Below, piece after piece: positions 8,916 to 16,967 of a DNA stretch of 64,000 bases. The first letter of the stretch is position 1, and each line of letters begins with the position of its first letter. This DNA is from Phenylobacterium aquaticum (GTDB lineage: Bacteria > Pseudomonadota > Alphaproteobacteria > Caulobacterales > Caulobacteraceae). The notes beneath the pieces are model-generated. The model did not search any database. It saw only the letters and a program-made list of their open reading frames with translations, and was not told where the DNA came from. The stretch spans positions 1-64,000 of the forward strand of contig NZ_JALDPT010000015.1 in assembly GCF_022695515.1 (NCBI RefSeq), given 5' to 3'. The position numbers and the translations under genes are program-made.

Positions 8916-10853
8916 CTAGTCGTCCGACGCCTCGATGACTTGATCGGGCATCCTTAGCAGCGACGGTAACCACCGCTGGCCCTTGAGGATGGCTTCGGCC
9001 GCCTCCGCCATCGGCTCCTTTTTCAGCCCTTCGATCCGGCGGACCTGTTCTTGGCCCGCGCCTTCGGCCACGGCGGCAAGGATATGGGCCTTGGTGACCC
9101 GGCCGAGATAGGTCTCGACCGTGGGCTCCCAATAGTCGGCCATGTCGAGACCGAGCGCGAGGGCCAGTTGATCGGCCTGGACGACGCTGGGCGCGCGATG
9201 GGCTCCGATCTGGATCGCATTGACCGCGAGGCTGACGCAGTGCGCCAGGAGGGCCAGGAGCCGATCCTGCGAGAGGGCCGACAGGTAGGACCAGAGCGCC
9301 GACGAGGTGGTGGGAAGCTCCGTCGCCCAGCCTGCATGCCGCGCCTCGATAGCCTTGCCGGCGTCCGTCTCCGTGCTCCAGGCCGGCAGGGCGGTGAGGG
9401 TGAGACGAAGCTGGAGACAGGACTGCGCGCGTCGGTCGAGCCCAAAGGCTTGCAAGACCAGCGCATGGGCGATCGCGATCAAAGCGATGTCGGGCCGATC
9501 CCCCAATGTGGCTTGCAGGGCCGCTGTCCGCTGAGCGGTCAAATCGGCGACCAAACGCTCGGCCAAGGCGCGTGGCTCGCCTTCGCCTTCTTCGGACTCG
9601 TCGTCGTTCGCCCACGATCTCAGAGGGAGGCTGCCGTCTTCGGCATCGTCTTCATGCGCCGTGCTATCCTCGTCCTCCCGCCGCACGAACCCGCATTCGA
9701 TGCGGGGCGCACCGTCCTGACCCAACAGCACGAACGCGCCGGCTCTGGCGATATCCTCCGCGTCATAGGCGATCTGATGAGCGTCCAGGCCGTCTAGCTT
9801 ATCGGCCAGCCGGTCCAGTTCCTCGGACACCGTCGGGTCCAGGTCCTCGTCCTCTTCATGCGCGGAAACGAGCGCATCATAGTCGGCCTGGAGCGCCTGC
9901 CGGTGCGCCTCGACCTCATCCGTCAGGGGCAGGCGTTGCGGATAGACCCGCCGCAGGCCCTGGACGGGTGGCATGTCGAGACTGGCGCTCGCCCACTTCC
10001 AGCCCTGGCCGCGCACCTCCTCAGTCAGAGCAACCAAGCGCTCCAAGGCGAGCCGTTCGAGCAGGAGCGGGTCGGCGAAGTAACCGCCATGGTCCTCGGA
10101 GAAGAGGTCGCGTTCGATGACGCCTCCAGCCGCCATGTAGGCCTCCGCGCCCACCAGCACCGCGCGGCGGTCCCGTGCCGACACCCGATCCTGGGTGAGC
10201 ACCCGGCGGATGAGGGCCGGCTCCTTGTTCCAAGAGAGACTCTCCCAGGCCGCCTCCTGACGGTCGATGTCGCTGGTGATGGTGAAAGCCATCAGTTGGT
10301 CGAGGCTCATCTCGCCGGCGCGGTAGAGGTCGATCAGCTTGGGACTGACAGTCGCCAGCCGCAGGCGTTGGCGCACCACGGTGGCGGTGACGCCGAACCG
10401 GGCGGCGATCTCCTCAGGCCCGAAGCCGCGTTCCTGGGCCAGGGTCTGGAACGCCTCGAACTGATCGGCGGGGTGCATGGGGAAGCGGGTGACGTTCTCG
10501 TCGAGGCTGATCTCGAAGGCGTCATGGGTCACATCGACGATGCAGCGCACGAGCGCAGCCTTGCCGATCTCCTTGCGCTTGGCCCGCAACGCCAGGGCTT
10601 GGCGACGACCCTCGCCGACGGTGACAAAATAGAAGCCGGTTCCTTCGCCGGCCGCATCACGTTCGGGCTCCACGACCGGCGGCTGGATCATGCCCTTGGC
10701 GGCGATGCTCGCCGCCAAGGCTTCGATATTGGCCGGGGTATGGGGCGTCTTGCGGGCGTTGCGGGGAGACGGCTTCAGCCTGTTCAGCGGCACGTCCAGC
10801 ACAACGCCAGGATCGGGGTTGGTGTCAGGGGTCGGGATTGTGAGTTGGGTCAT
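8916..10853 (-). CDS. ParB/RepB/Spo0J-family partition-like protein
   Basis: A 645-residue protein. The N-terminal ParB domain begins VPLNRLKPSPRNARKT and carries the CTP-site-like motif GEGRRQAL. A KorB/ParB-type HTH region follows (FGPEEIAARFGVTATVVRQR). The long C-terminal part (from about residue 250) is acidic, with stretches such as AHEEDEDLDP, and has no familiar domain. The start at 10853 is chosen because the ParB domain follows it at once. Partition or regulation of the island is the likely role. No ParA partner is seen nearby. Large plasmid ParB-like proteins of this kind are known in alphaproteobacteria. Confidence 0.85.
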   Translation of the reverse strand: MTQLTIPTPDTNPDPGVVLDVPLNRLKPSPRNARKTPHTPANIEALAASIAAKGMIQPPVVEPERDAAGEGTGFYFVTVGEGRRQALALRAKRKEIGKAALVRCIVDVTHDAFEISLDENVTRFPMHPADQFEAFQTLAQERGFGPEEIAARFGVTATVVRQRLRLATVSPKLIDLYRAGEMSLDQLMAFTITSDIDRQEAAWESLSWNKEPALIRRVLTQDRVSARDRRAVLVGAEAYMAAGGVIERDLFSEDHGGYFADPLLLERLALERLVALTEEVRGQGWKWASASLDMPPVQGLRRVYPQRLPLTDEVEAHRQALQADYDALVSAHEEDEDLDPTVSEELDRLADKLDGLDAHQIAYDAEDIARAGAFVLLGQDGAPRIECGFVRREDEDSTAHEDDAEDGSLPLRSWANDDESEEGEGEPRALAERLVADLTAQRTAALQATLGDRPDIALIAIAHALVLQAFGLDRRAQSCLQLRLTLTALPAWSTETDAGKAIEARHAGWATELPTTSSALWSYLSALSQDRLLALLAHCVSLAVNAIQIGAHRAPSVVQADQLALALGLDMADYWEPTVETYLGRVTKAHILAAVAEGAGQEQVRRIEGLKKEPMAEAAEAILKGQRWLPSLLRMPDQVIEASDD

Positions 10854-11047
10854 GGGAGGAGCTCCAATGGATAAGGGTCGAAGAGCGTCTGCGCTCTGCG
10901 GCCCTGCCCGTCGGCGAGACTGGGGGTAGCAAGGGCCAGGACGACCGGCGGGAGGGGGATCGCCCGGTCTGCACGGAGCCGAAGGCGGAGGAAGACCGGG
11001 GAGACCCGCCGGGCGGCGGCCGCAGGCCGCGCATCCTGGCCGGCGCG

Positions 11048-11062
11048 AGGGGCAACGCCCCT
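11048..11062. terminator. Short hairpin between two minus-strand genes
   Basis: AGGGGC-AAC-GCCCCT forms a compact stem-loop in the 250-bp GC-rich gap between the ATPase gene end (11104) and the ParB start (10853). It could end ATPase transcripts. The T-run is poor. No gene is seen in the gap. Confidence 0.35.
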
Positions 11063-11103
11063 TAGCTCTTGCGGCGTGCAGGTCGGCTAGGGCGGCGGTG
11101 AAT

Positions 11104-12309
11104 TTACCCCAAAGGCGCAGCGCCCAACCCCAGGTGGGTGAGATCATCTGGCCTGAGGGTCCGAGCGCTGAAGGGCGGGCTCGGCGTGCCGTCGATCATC
11201 AGCTTGAGATAGATGTGCTGGTTGGGGAGATTCAGCAGGTCCTCGACCTCGAACTGCGGTTGGAATTCCTTCGCCAGCACCTGGGCGTCCTCCGGCCCGA
11301 CTCGAAAAACGATCAGGGTCGCGGCGTTGCCCAGCACCGCGTGGCGGATGTCGGGGTCGAGCTGATGCAGATGCTGATGGGCCAGAGTGAGGCCGACGCC
11401 ATATTTGCGCAGCTCCGACATCATGTTGATGACCGAGAGCGTGGTGAAGCTCTGAAACTCGTCCAGATATAGGATGAAGGGCCGGCGCCGCTCAGCGGCC
11501 AGCTCGGCGCGGCTGAAGGCGGCCAGGCTCAGAGTGGAGGCGATCAGGCCGCCGAGGATGTGAGCGCTATCCTCCCCGATCTGGCCTTTGCAGAGATTGA
11601 CCAGCAGGATCTTCCCTTGGTCGATGAGCCCGCGAAACCGCAGATCGATGCTGGGCTCGACGAGGATCCGATAGAGCAGCGGATCGGACAGCAAGGCGCC
11701 CAGCTTATTCTGGATCGGGGCGATCGCCTCGGCGCGCAGGCGGGCGGGATAGTTCTCGTATTCGTAGCGCCAGAAGTCCCGAACGGTTGGATTGCGCAGC
11801 TGACGGACCACCACCTTCCGATAGTCGTCGTCCTGCAGCAGGGTCAGGATGTCGGGCAGCCGCGCGTCAGCCTGCTCCAGGAGCGCGTAGAGACAATTGC
11901 GGAACACGTGCTCCATACGCATGCCCCAGGCGTCCGGCCAGAGCTTGCGGAGCGTCTCCAGCAGCCCTGACACCGCGAGCGGAATCTTGTCCTGCCGGAC
12001 CCTATGGAGGGGATTGTACCCGAAGGGCTGACGAGGATCGGCCGCGTCCAGATAGATCAGCCGCGCGCGCGCTTCGCGCGGCAAGGTCTCAGCCAGGCGA
12101 GTCGCCAGGTCGCCATGCGGGTCGACGAGGGCGAAGCCCCGCCCGTCACGAGCGTCCTGGTAGGCCATGGCCTCCAGCAGGGTGGACTTCCCCACGCCGG
12201 TCTTCCCGACGATATAGACATGCGAAAGTCGGTCGGCCTGATGAACACCGAAGGGTTGGTCTGTGCGGCGGAAGGTCGTCCGGCCCAAATAGGTGACATC
12301 ATCAGCCAT
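11104..12309 (-). CDS. VirD4/TraD-like DNA-transfer ATPase (copy 1)
   Basis: A roughly 400-residue P-loop ATPase with Walker A (IVGKTGVGKSTLLEAM), the DPHGD motif after strand 2, Walker B (FILYLDEFQSFTT) and the LAHQHLHQLDPDIRHAVLGN region typical of coupling-protein/HerA-type ATPases. It has no transmembrane segment. The start at 12309 (MADDVTYLGRTTFRR) matches the start of the homologue at 36912. It would move DNA, either in transfer or in defence. No relaxase accompanies it. The close relationship to the 36.9-kb copy indicates duplication or two parent elements. Confidence 0.85.
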   Translation of the reverse strand: MADDVTYLGRTTFRRTDQPFGVHQADRLSHVYIVGKTGVGKSTLLEAMAYQDARDGRGFALVDPHGDLATRLAETLPREARARLIYLDAADPRQPFGYNPLHRVRQDKIPLAVSGLLETLRKLWPDAWGMRMEHVFRNCLYALLEQADARLPDILTLLQDDDYRKVVVRQLRNPTVRDFWRYEYENYPARLRAEAIAPIQNKLGALLSDPLLYRILVEPSIDLRFRGLIDQGKILLVNLCKGQIGEDSAHILGGLIASTLSLAAFSRAELAAERRRPFILYLDEFQSFTTLSVINMMSELRKYGVGLTLAHQHLHQLDPDIRHAVLGNAATLIVFRVGPEDAQVLAKEFQPQFEVEDLLNLPNQHIYLKLMIDGTPSPPFSARTLRPDDLTHLGLGAAPLG

Positions 12310-12439
12310 CGACCCATTGTCACGCCAGGATGAGGACACCGCACGACGGCGCTCTGTTCGTCATCGGAACCCTGTTCGGCCGGGTTGCGACGTCCGTGAC
12401 GCGACTTCCCAGCCGGGGGATGCAAGAGTTCGTCCATGT

Positions 12440-12598
12440 CTGCTGGCGGGCGTCGACGACGTTCGAACCCAAGAAGTCATTCGCGAGCTTGCAACGCGCC
12501 TTACCCAAGCGATCCAGGAAGACCCGCAGCGCGTGCGAGGCCTTCGGATGTTGTGCGAGCGCATGAGCGCTTCGGCGCCTATGCGGCTTGCTGCGTAG
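12440..12598 (+). CDS. Small conserved protein, copy 1 (start codon lost?)
   Basis: The frame encodes LAGVDDVRTQEVIRELATRL and a tail ending APMRLAA, nearly identical to the protein at 14628-14786. In the other copy the aligned start is ATG; here it is CTG. It either uses another start further upstream in the open frame (from 12293) or is decayed. Its end overlaps the convergent gene 12579-12794 by 20 bp, exactly as in the other copy. Function is unknown. Confidence 0.4.
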   Translation: MLAGVDDVRTQEVIRELATRLTQAIQEDPQRVRGLRMLCERMSASAPMRLAA

Positions 12599-12750
12599 AG
12601 CTCTGCGCAACGTCCCCATCGTCCCCCATGTCCTGCGGCAGCGGACGGGAGATCGTTCGATACAGCGCGACTAGGCGCTGCAACTGGATCGCCGCTTCGC
12701 CTCGGGACAGGCGTTCGCCATAGGACTTCTCCCAGGCGGCGATGAAGCTA
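12441..12750 (+). repeat. Direct repeat DR1 (pairs with 14629-14938)
   Basis: About 310 bp aligns gap-free with 14629-14938 at a constant offset of 2188 bp, with scattered substitutions. It contains a convergent pair of small genes. The repeats bracket the OLD/DUF4435-like gene, suggesting a cargo slot made by duplication or homologous recombination. Confidence 0.85.
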
Positions 12751-12794
12751 TCGAGATGATCGTCGGAAAAGTGCGTCACGGGCGGTGATTGCAT
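12579..12794 (-). CDS. Small conserved island protein (family member 2 of 3)
   Basis: 71 residues: an N-terminal FSDDHLDSFIAAWEKSYGER, then LSRGEAAIQLQRLVALYRTI and a Gln/Ser tail. It is nearly identical over its C-terminal two thirds to the protein at 14767 and related to that at 8474. It converges on the small plus-strand gene with a 20-bp overlap. Function is unknown; size and helical character could suit a regulator or antitoxin-like role. Confidence 0.6.
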   Translation of the reverse strand: MQSPPVTHFSDDHLDSFIAAWEKSYGERLSRGEAAIQLQRLVALYRTISRPLPQDMGDDGDVAQSSTQQAA

Positions 12795-12809
12795 TACTGC
12801 GCCCGAATA

Positions 12810-14427
12810 CTACGACCTGGACGGAAGATGAGGCGTCAGGGCCACAACGAGCTGAGACCGAAGCGCCTCCAGCTGCGATTCTCCATCAGAGTCAGGCTGA
12901 TTGAGCGCCTGGGTCACGAGATTGAGGTATGTTGCCTTGGCTATACCGAGTTTTCTACAGAGAACATCAAGGCACTCTTTTCCAGGAACCACTCGAAGAA
13001 CATCCTCAACTGTTCCGTTCAATGCAGTAGCGGTGTCAGCCTGATGACTATCGAATAGCACGCCGACGTCTGGAACCGCCCTACTGAGATCAACGGCTGT
13101 GGTGAAATTCACCCGGGTGGTTGCAAGATCGGCGCCGGATTTGCCGAGTTCGCGAGCCCGACAAGCGCACAATCCGCGTCTCGCTTCGCTCGCTCTAAAA
13201 TGAGCTTATTCAAGCGGACGCCGGTGAAAAGCCCTCGCACCTCGGTATCGAATGCCGCATAGGCGGCGGGAAAATCGACAAACGCAACGTGCGCCGCTAC
13301 CGCTTCAGCAACAGCTCTCAGGCAAAGCAGACCCTCAATCTCATGGGCGGGAAGGACGTGCAGGCCATCTGCTGAAAGTTTCGTGAGATAGGATTCCGGC
13401 CAGTAGTCCCTCTCCACAACCCCAAGGGGGACGGCGTTCGCGATAAGGGGGTTGGCCTTGAATACCGAAACAGCCTGACGAACCTCAGTGCAACTCCCCA
13501 CCGGCACCACGACAGAACCTGGGCTCTGAAACCACGCCCCATAGACATGAATATCGGGGCTTCGGTCGTACTTGCCTTCACAAAAAATGATGCGCTTCGC
13601 GACCACCGACAGACTGGCTGCGCCCAATATGCTCTCGTAAAGCGCGGGCGGGATGGGTGCGTTCTCTGGAACAAGTTCCACTTCTGTCGGGCTGCGGACG
13701 ATGCCAATGCGGGCGTTGGCGCGTGACAGGGCGAATGGCAAATCGTGGGTTATGTAGATGAACCGGCAATCTGGCCGCTCAGCTTCGATAATGTCCCAGA
13801 ATGCTCGAGCCAACAGAGCGTGAAAGTGAACCTCTGGCTCGTCTACGATGACGACGCCGGGGGCCGCGCGCAGGATGCGCGTTATCAGATACATCGCGCC
13901 GCGCTCGCCATCGCTCATCTGATTGGCGCTGTAGGGCTCGGTTGTTCGGTCGGGATGCTTCCAACTAACCTTCGGCTCGTAGGTGGATAGGTCCAATTCG
14001 CGGCCGGGAAATATCAGAGCCCAAAGCCGAGTAAGCTTCTGAAGACGGGTGACTTCTGGCCCCTCTGCACCCTGCCCCCGAGCTACCTTGTCGCGGAATT
14101 CGACTGCCGATTGGGCGTCTTCAGCTTTAAGTTCTGAGAGCACGAAGGTGAGCTCTGAGACCATCTGCCATGGGTTGGACTTACCTTGACTAATTTGACT
14201 GTCCGCGTTGCTCTTAGCATCCTCTCTCTTCTGATACGGAATTGATGTGTCGAACGAGAGTGATCGCAGTGCAGGTACTCGGTCATAGTTGAATTGCTGC
14301 ACCAGCGTCGTGCCGAAGCGTGTCTTTCCAACTCCATTTGGGCCGATCAGAACGAGGGCGCGCGCCCACCTAGGACCGTGCCATTCGGGAGAGTTAGGGG
14401 CGTCTCGGGAAAGTTTTCCGGGTGCAT
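12810..14427 (-). pseudogene. OLD/DUF4435-type ATPase, split by two frameshifts
   Basis: Three frames together give about 537 residues. The ATG at 14427 opens an N-terminal piece ending LPNGTVLGGR. The main frame has Walker A (LVLIGPNGVGKTR), the signature LSDGERG-like motif NQMSDGERGAMYL, Walker B (VVIVDEPEVHFHALL) and a TOPRIM/DUF4435-like FCEGKYD motif. The third frame holds the C-terminal VNFTTAVDLSRAVPDVGVLF. Removing one GC pair at 14356-14367 and one at 13131-13136 joins all three without a stop. Proteins of this type occur in phage defence, which is inferred here. It lies between 310-bp direct repeats. It may be a real inactivation or a sequence error. Confidence 0.7.
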
Positions 14428-14627
14428 GATTCTATTATAGCGAGCGGCGCATGTACCGCCACCTGCGCCGGATTTGCATCACATACCTCACCGACTTGAG
14501 GGGCATTCAACCGGCGACGTGACGCGACCTCTAAGCTCCGGCGCATTGGCGAATGTCGAGACTTCCCGAAGCCGCGCCTCAGTCTTGTAGACTAGCCAAG
14601 GCGTCAATTTTGGACGCCTTGACAGAA

Positions 14628-14786
14628 ATGCTGGCGGGCGTCGACGAAGTTCGAACCCAGGAGATCATTCGCGAGCTCGCGACGCGTCTTACGCAAGCGA
14701 TCGAGGAAGACCCACAGCGTATGAAGGGGCTTCGTATGCTGCGCGAGCGCATGAGCACTTCGGCGCCTATGCCGCTTGCTGCGTAG
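14628..14786 (+). CDS. Small conserved protein, copy 2
   Basis: 52 residues from ATG 14628: MLAGVDEVRTQEIIRELATR followed by LTQAIEEDPQRMKGLRML and a tail ending PMPLAA. A start at TTG 14610 is also possible. It is the better preserved of two copies; the other (12440) has CTG at the aligned start. It converges on 14767-14967 with a 20-bp overlap. Predicted helical; function unknown. Confidence 0.5.
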   Translation: MLAGVDEVRTQEIIRELATRLTQAIEEDPQRMKGLRMLRERMSTSAPMPLAA

Positions 14787-14938
14787 AGCTCTGCTCAAGG
14801 TCCCCATCGTCCCTGATGTCCTGCGGCAGCGGGCGGGAGATCGTTCGATACAGGGCGACCAGGCGCTGCAACTGCACTCCAGCTTCTCCTCGGGACAGGC
14901 GTTCGCCGTAGGACTTCTCCCAAGCTCCCGCGAATATG
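14629..14938 (+). repeat. Direct repeat DR2 (pairs with 12441-12750)
   Basis: Second copy of the 310-bp repeat, gap-free against DR1 at an offset of 2188 bp. The unit between the repeats carries the ATPase gene. Recombination between the two would delete it and leave a single copy. Confidence 0.85.
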
Positions 14939-14967
14939 TTCAGCTGCTCTTCCGAATAGGCCATCAA
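14767..14967 (-). CDS. Small conserved island protein (family member 3 of 3)
   Basis: 66 residues beginning MMAYSEEQLNIFAGAWEKSY, then LSRGEAGVQLQRLVALYRTI and the tail SSTQQAA. Nearly identical to the C-terminal part of the protein at 12579, with a different N-terminus. It stands just downstream of the Mokosh operon on the same strand. Function is unknown. The 250 bp between 14967 and 15216 show no gene. Confidence 0.6.
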   Translation of the reverse strand: MMAYSEEQLNIFAGAWEKSYGERLSRGEAGVQLQRLVALYRTISRPLPQDIRDDGDLEQSSTQQAA

Positions 14968-15215
14968 GACATCCTGCAGGAGCCGCGTGTAGCTCGGTAG
15001 GCGTCAGGCAGGAGCGTCCCGCTCTCTGCTGCCTAAACGCCCTGAACTGGAGTTCTCCGCGTCAATTCCCTATGGCGATTTGAGCGGACCAATCAGCCCA
15101 CGACGCCCGTTGTCGCCGGGTTAGAAACTCAGGAGCACATGACTATTTCGGCCAGGTGCTGCAAACCTGCATTCTCAAAGTGATCCATTAATCGACCAAC
15201 CGATGCTGCGTTCGT

Positions 15216-16967
15216 TCAAGAGACGCGCGCGGCATTGAAGCGATCGATAAACTGTGTGGCCGCCCCAGCGGCCCTTATCGCGATACCAATTTCTTGTCGC
15301 GGGTTGCTGTCGGGCGGATCAGCCGAGAGCCAGTTCTGACTAGAAATGACAACCGTGTCGGTATCCCAAGCCAGAACTTTGGCGTGAAGCCGGGGATCGT
15401 GGATGGGTCGAATTGTGATGCCTTCTTGGGAGGTGGCGAGAGTGATTTCTGCCACCTCTGAGCCGCCCACTGGGCCGCTAGTAGTTCCGTAAAAGATCTC
15501 CGTCGAAATTCCTCTGTCCCGAGCCGCCGCTAGCGCGGGGGTGAGCACAGCGGTACGGGCGGCCAAACCGAATCTATGACTGGCGACGAGGATACGATCC
15601 GTTGCTTCATCTCTGGCTGATCGCATCTCCTCGGCGTGCTTTGATCCGATAACCAACATGATCTGCGCCTTCCCGCCGCTCGGGCGTGGCAACGTCCTCA
15701 AACGTGCCGCAAGCGCGGCCATTTCACCCGTCAGCGTCGTCCAGTGGCCATTTGAGCCGCGGGAGAGCTCTGCAACTTGATCGACGGCGTCAGCGATGAT
15801 TACCGGGTCTCTCAGACGAACACTCGCTTCGAAGCTCTGGAACGATGTCGACAGCCAATTGCAGGAGCCGATGTAGCCGACGTAACGAGATGGACTGCCG
15901 TCATCGCCAATAAGAAGCTTGCAGTGCGAGTTCGTAGAGAAGGGGTGGACCCTAAGCCGCTCGAATCCTTCGGACTTGAGCTTCTCACGGATCCGTCCAA
16001 CGGCCTCCCGCGTAGACCGCACACCAGTCGTCGATTCATCTTGCCCCCAAAGCACGTCGATAACGGCACCATGACTGTGGGCCACCCGCAAATCTTCCTT
16101 CAGGTCATTGAAGCGATCTTCCGAGATGAACGTCGAGTGGATGATGACCCGGTGGCGGGCCTTGCGCAGAACCGCCGAGACGACGCCTTTGTGGTCCGCT
16201 CCACCCAGTATCAGATCCGAGCCAAGGAATGCTGTTTGATGAACCTTAGTATTCATATCCGGTGTCAGGCCAGATTGAGCGGCGGGGTGATACGCGAGGC
16301 TCGAAGGTCCTCCATTCTCGGGAGCGGCATTCGCCGCGCGGAGGATCTCCTTCACCAGGGGCTCAGAAGCGCGTGTGGTTAGCCCATCAATTTCACCGTC
16401 GCGAACTGTAACCAAAGACCACCGCTCGGCAAGACGGTCTCCTGATGAGTCCATGGCCACAAATTTTTCATCGTCTTGGAACAACGCAGCGAGCAGTGAG
16501 CGCGTCTCCTCAAACAACATCCGACCTGGCCGCTCCATCCAGACGATGGTTTCCCTCTTGGCCCGCTCGTCGATCATGTATTTATGCTGAAATGGAAGCT
16601 CCCGGCTGCGAAACACACCACCGGACACTTGCTCCACAACAAACGTCATATTGCGACTCATCCGCCGCGCAGCATTGGGAAGTTCATCAGCCAGTGCTGC
16701 GATCAAGCCTTCACGGGTAGGCTGGAACGTCACAGCAGCCCCCGCAGACGCCATTTGGACCCAACCTGCCCTCATGAGTCTAATGAGAGCCTCTATGATC
16801 GCGCGCTGTGGCACGTCGGCGCTATTCGCAAGCTCCTCTGCTGTGGCATCCCGCTTAGCGAGAGCATTCAAGAGTAAATGCTCCAGGATGCTCCAGGGAG
16901 TTCCCTTGTCGAAGTGGAACTTGCGCCGCCCTTGCAGGACCGGAACTGCGACACGGACAACACTCAT
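15216..16967 (-). CDS. mkoB: Mokosh type I protein MkoB, PLD-family nuclease
   Basis: A 583-residue protein with an N-terminal winged-helix region (residues about 25-75) and two phospholipase-D-type active-site motifs: HCKLLIGDD with GSCNW (near residue 348) and HAKVLAWDTD with SSQNW (near 528). Both HxK-x4-D motifs are intact, so it should be an active nuclease dimer-like fold. It overlaps the end of mkoA by 4 bp (16964-16967), so the two are coupled. A kinase-helicase protein with a PLD nuclease is the composition of type I Mokosh, described as an anti-phage system. The nuclease is the presumed effector. Confidence 0.85.
   Translation of the reverse strand: MSVVRVAVPVLQGRRKFHFDKGTPWSILEHLLLNALAKRDATAEELANSADVPQRAIIEALIRLMRAGWVQMASAGAAVTFQPTREGLIAALADELPNAARRMSRNMTFVVEQVSGGVFRSRELPFQHKYMIDERAKRETIVWMERPGRMLFEETRSLLAALFQDDEKFVAMDSSGDRLAERWSLVTVRDGEIDGLTTRASEPLVKEILRAANAAPENGGPSSLAYHPAAQSGLTPDMNTKVHQTAFLGSDLILGGADHKGVVSAVLRKARHRVIIHSTFISEDRFNDLKEDLRVAHSHGAVIDVLWGQDESTTGVRSTREAVGRIREKLKSEGFERLRVHPFSTNSHCKLLIGDDGSPSRYVGYIGSCNWLSTSFQSFEASVRLRDPVIIADAVDQVAELSRGSNGHWTTLTGEMAALAARLRTLPRPSGGKAQIMLVIGSKHAEEMRSARDEATDRILVASHRFGLAARTAVLTPALAAARDRGISTEIFYGTTSGPVGGSEVAEITLATSQEGITIRPIHDPRLHAKVLAWDTDTVVISSQNWLSADPPDSNPRQEIGIAIRAAGAATQFIDRFNAARVS

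Noticed and set aside
8662..9615. Minus-strand frame over the ParB 3' end
   Set aside because: Arg/Gly-rich shadow in another frame; the ParB frame has the real domains.
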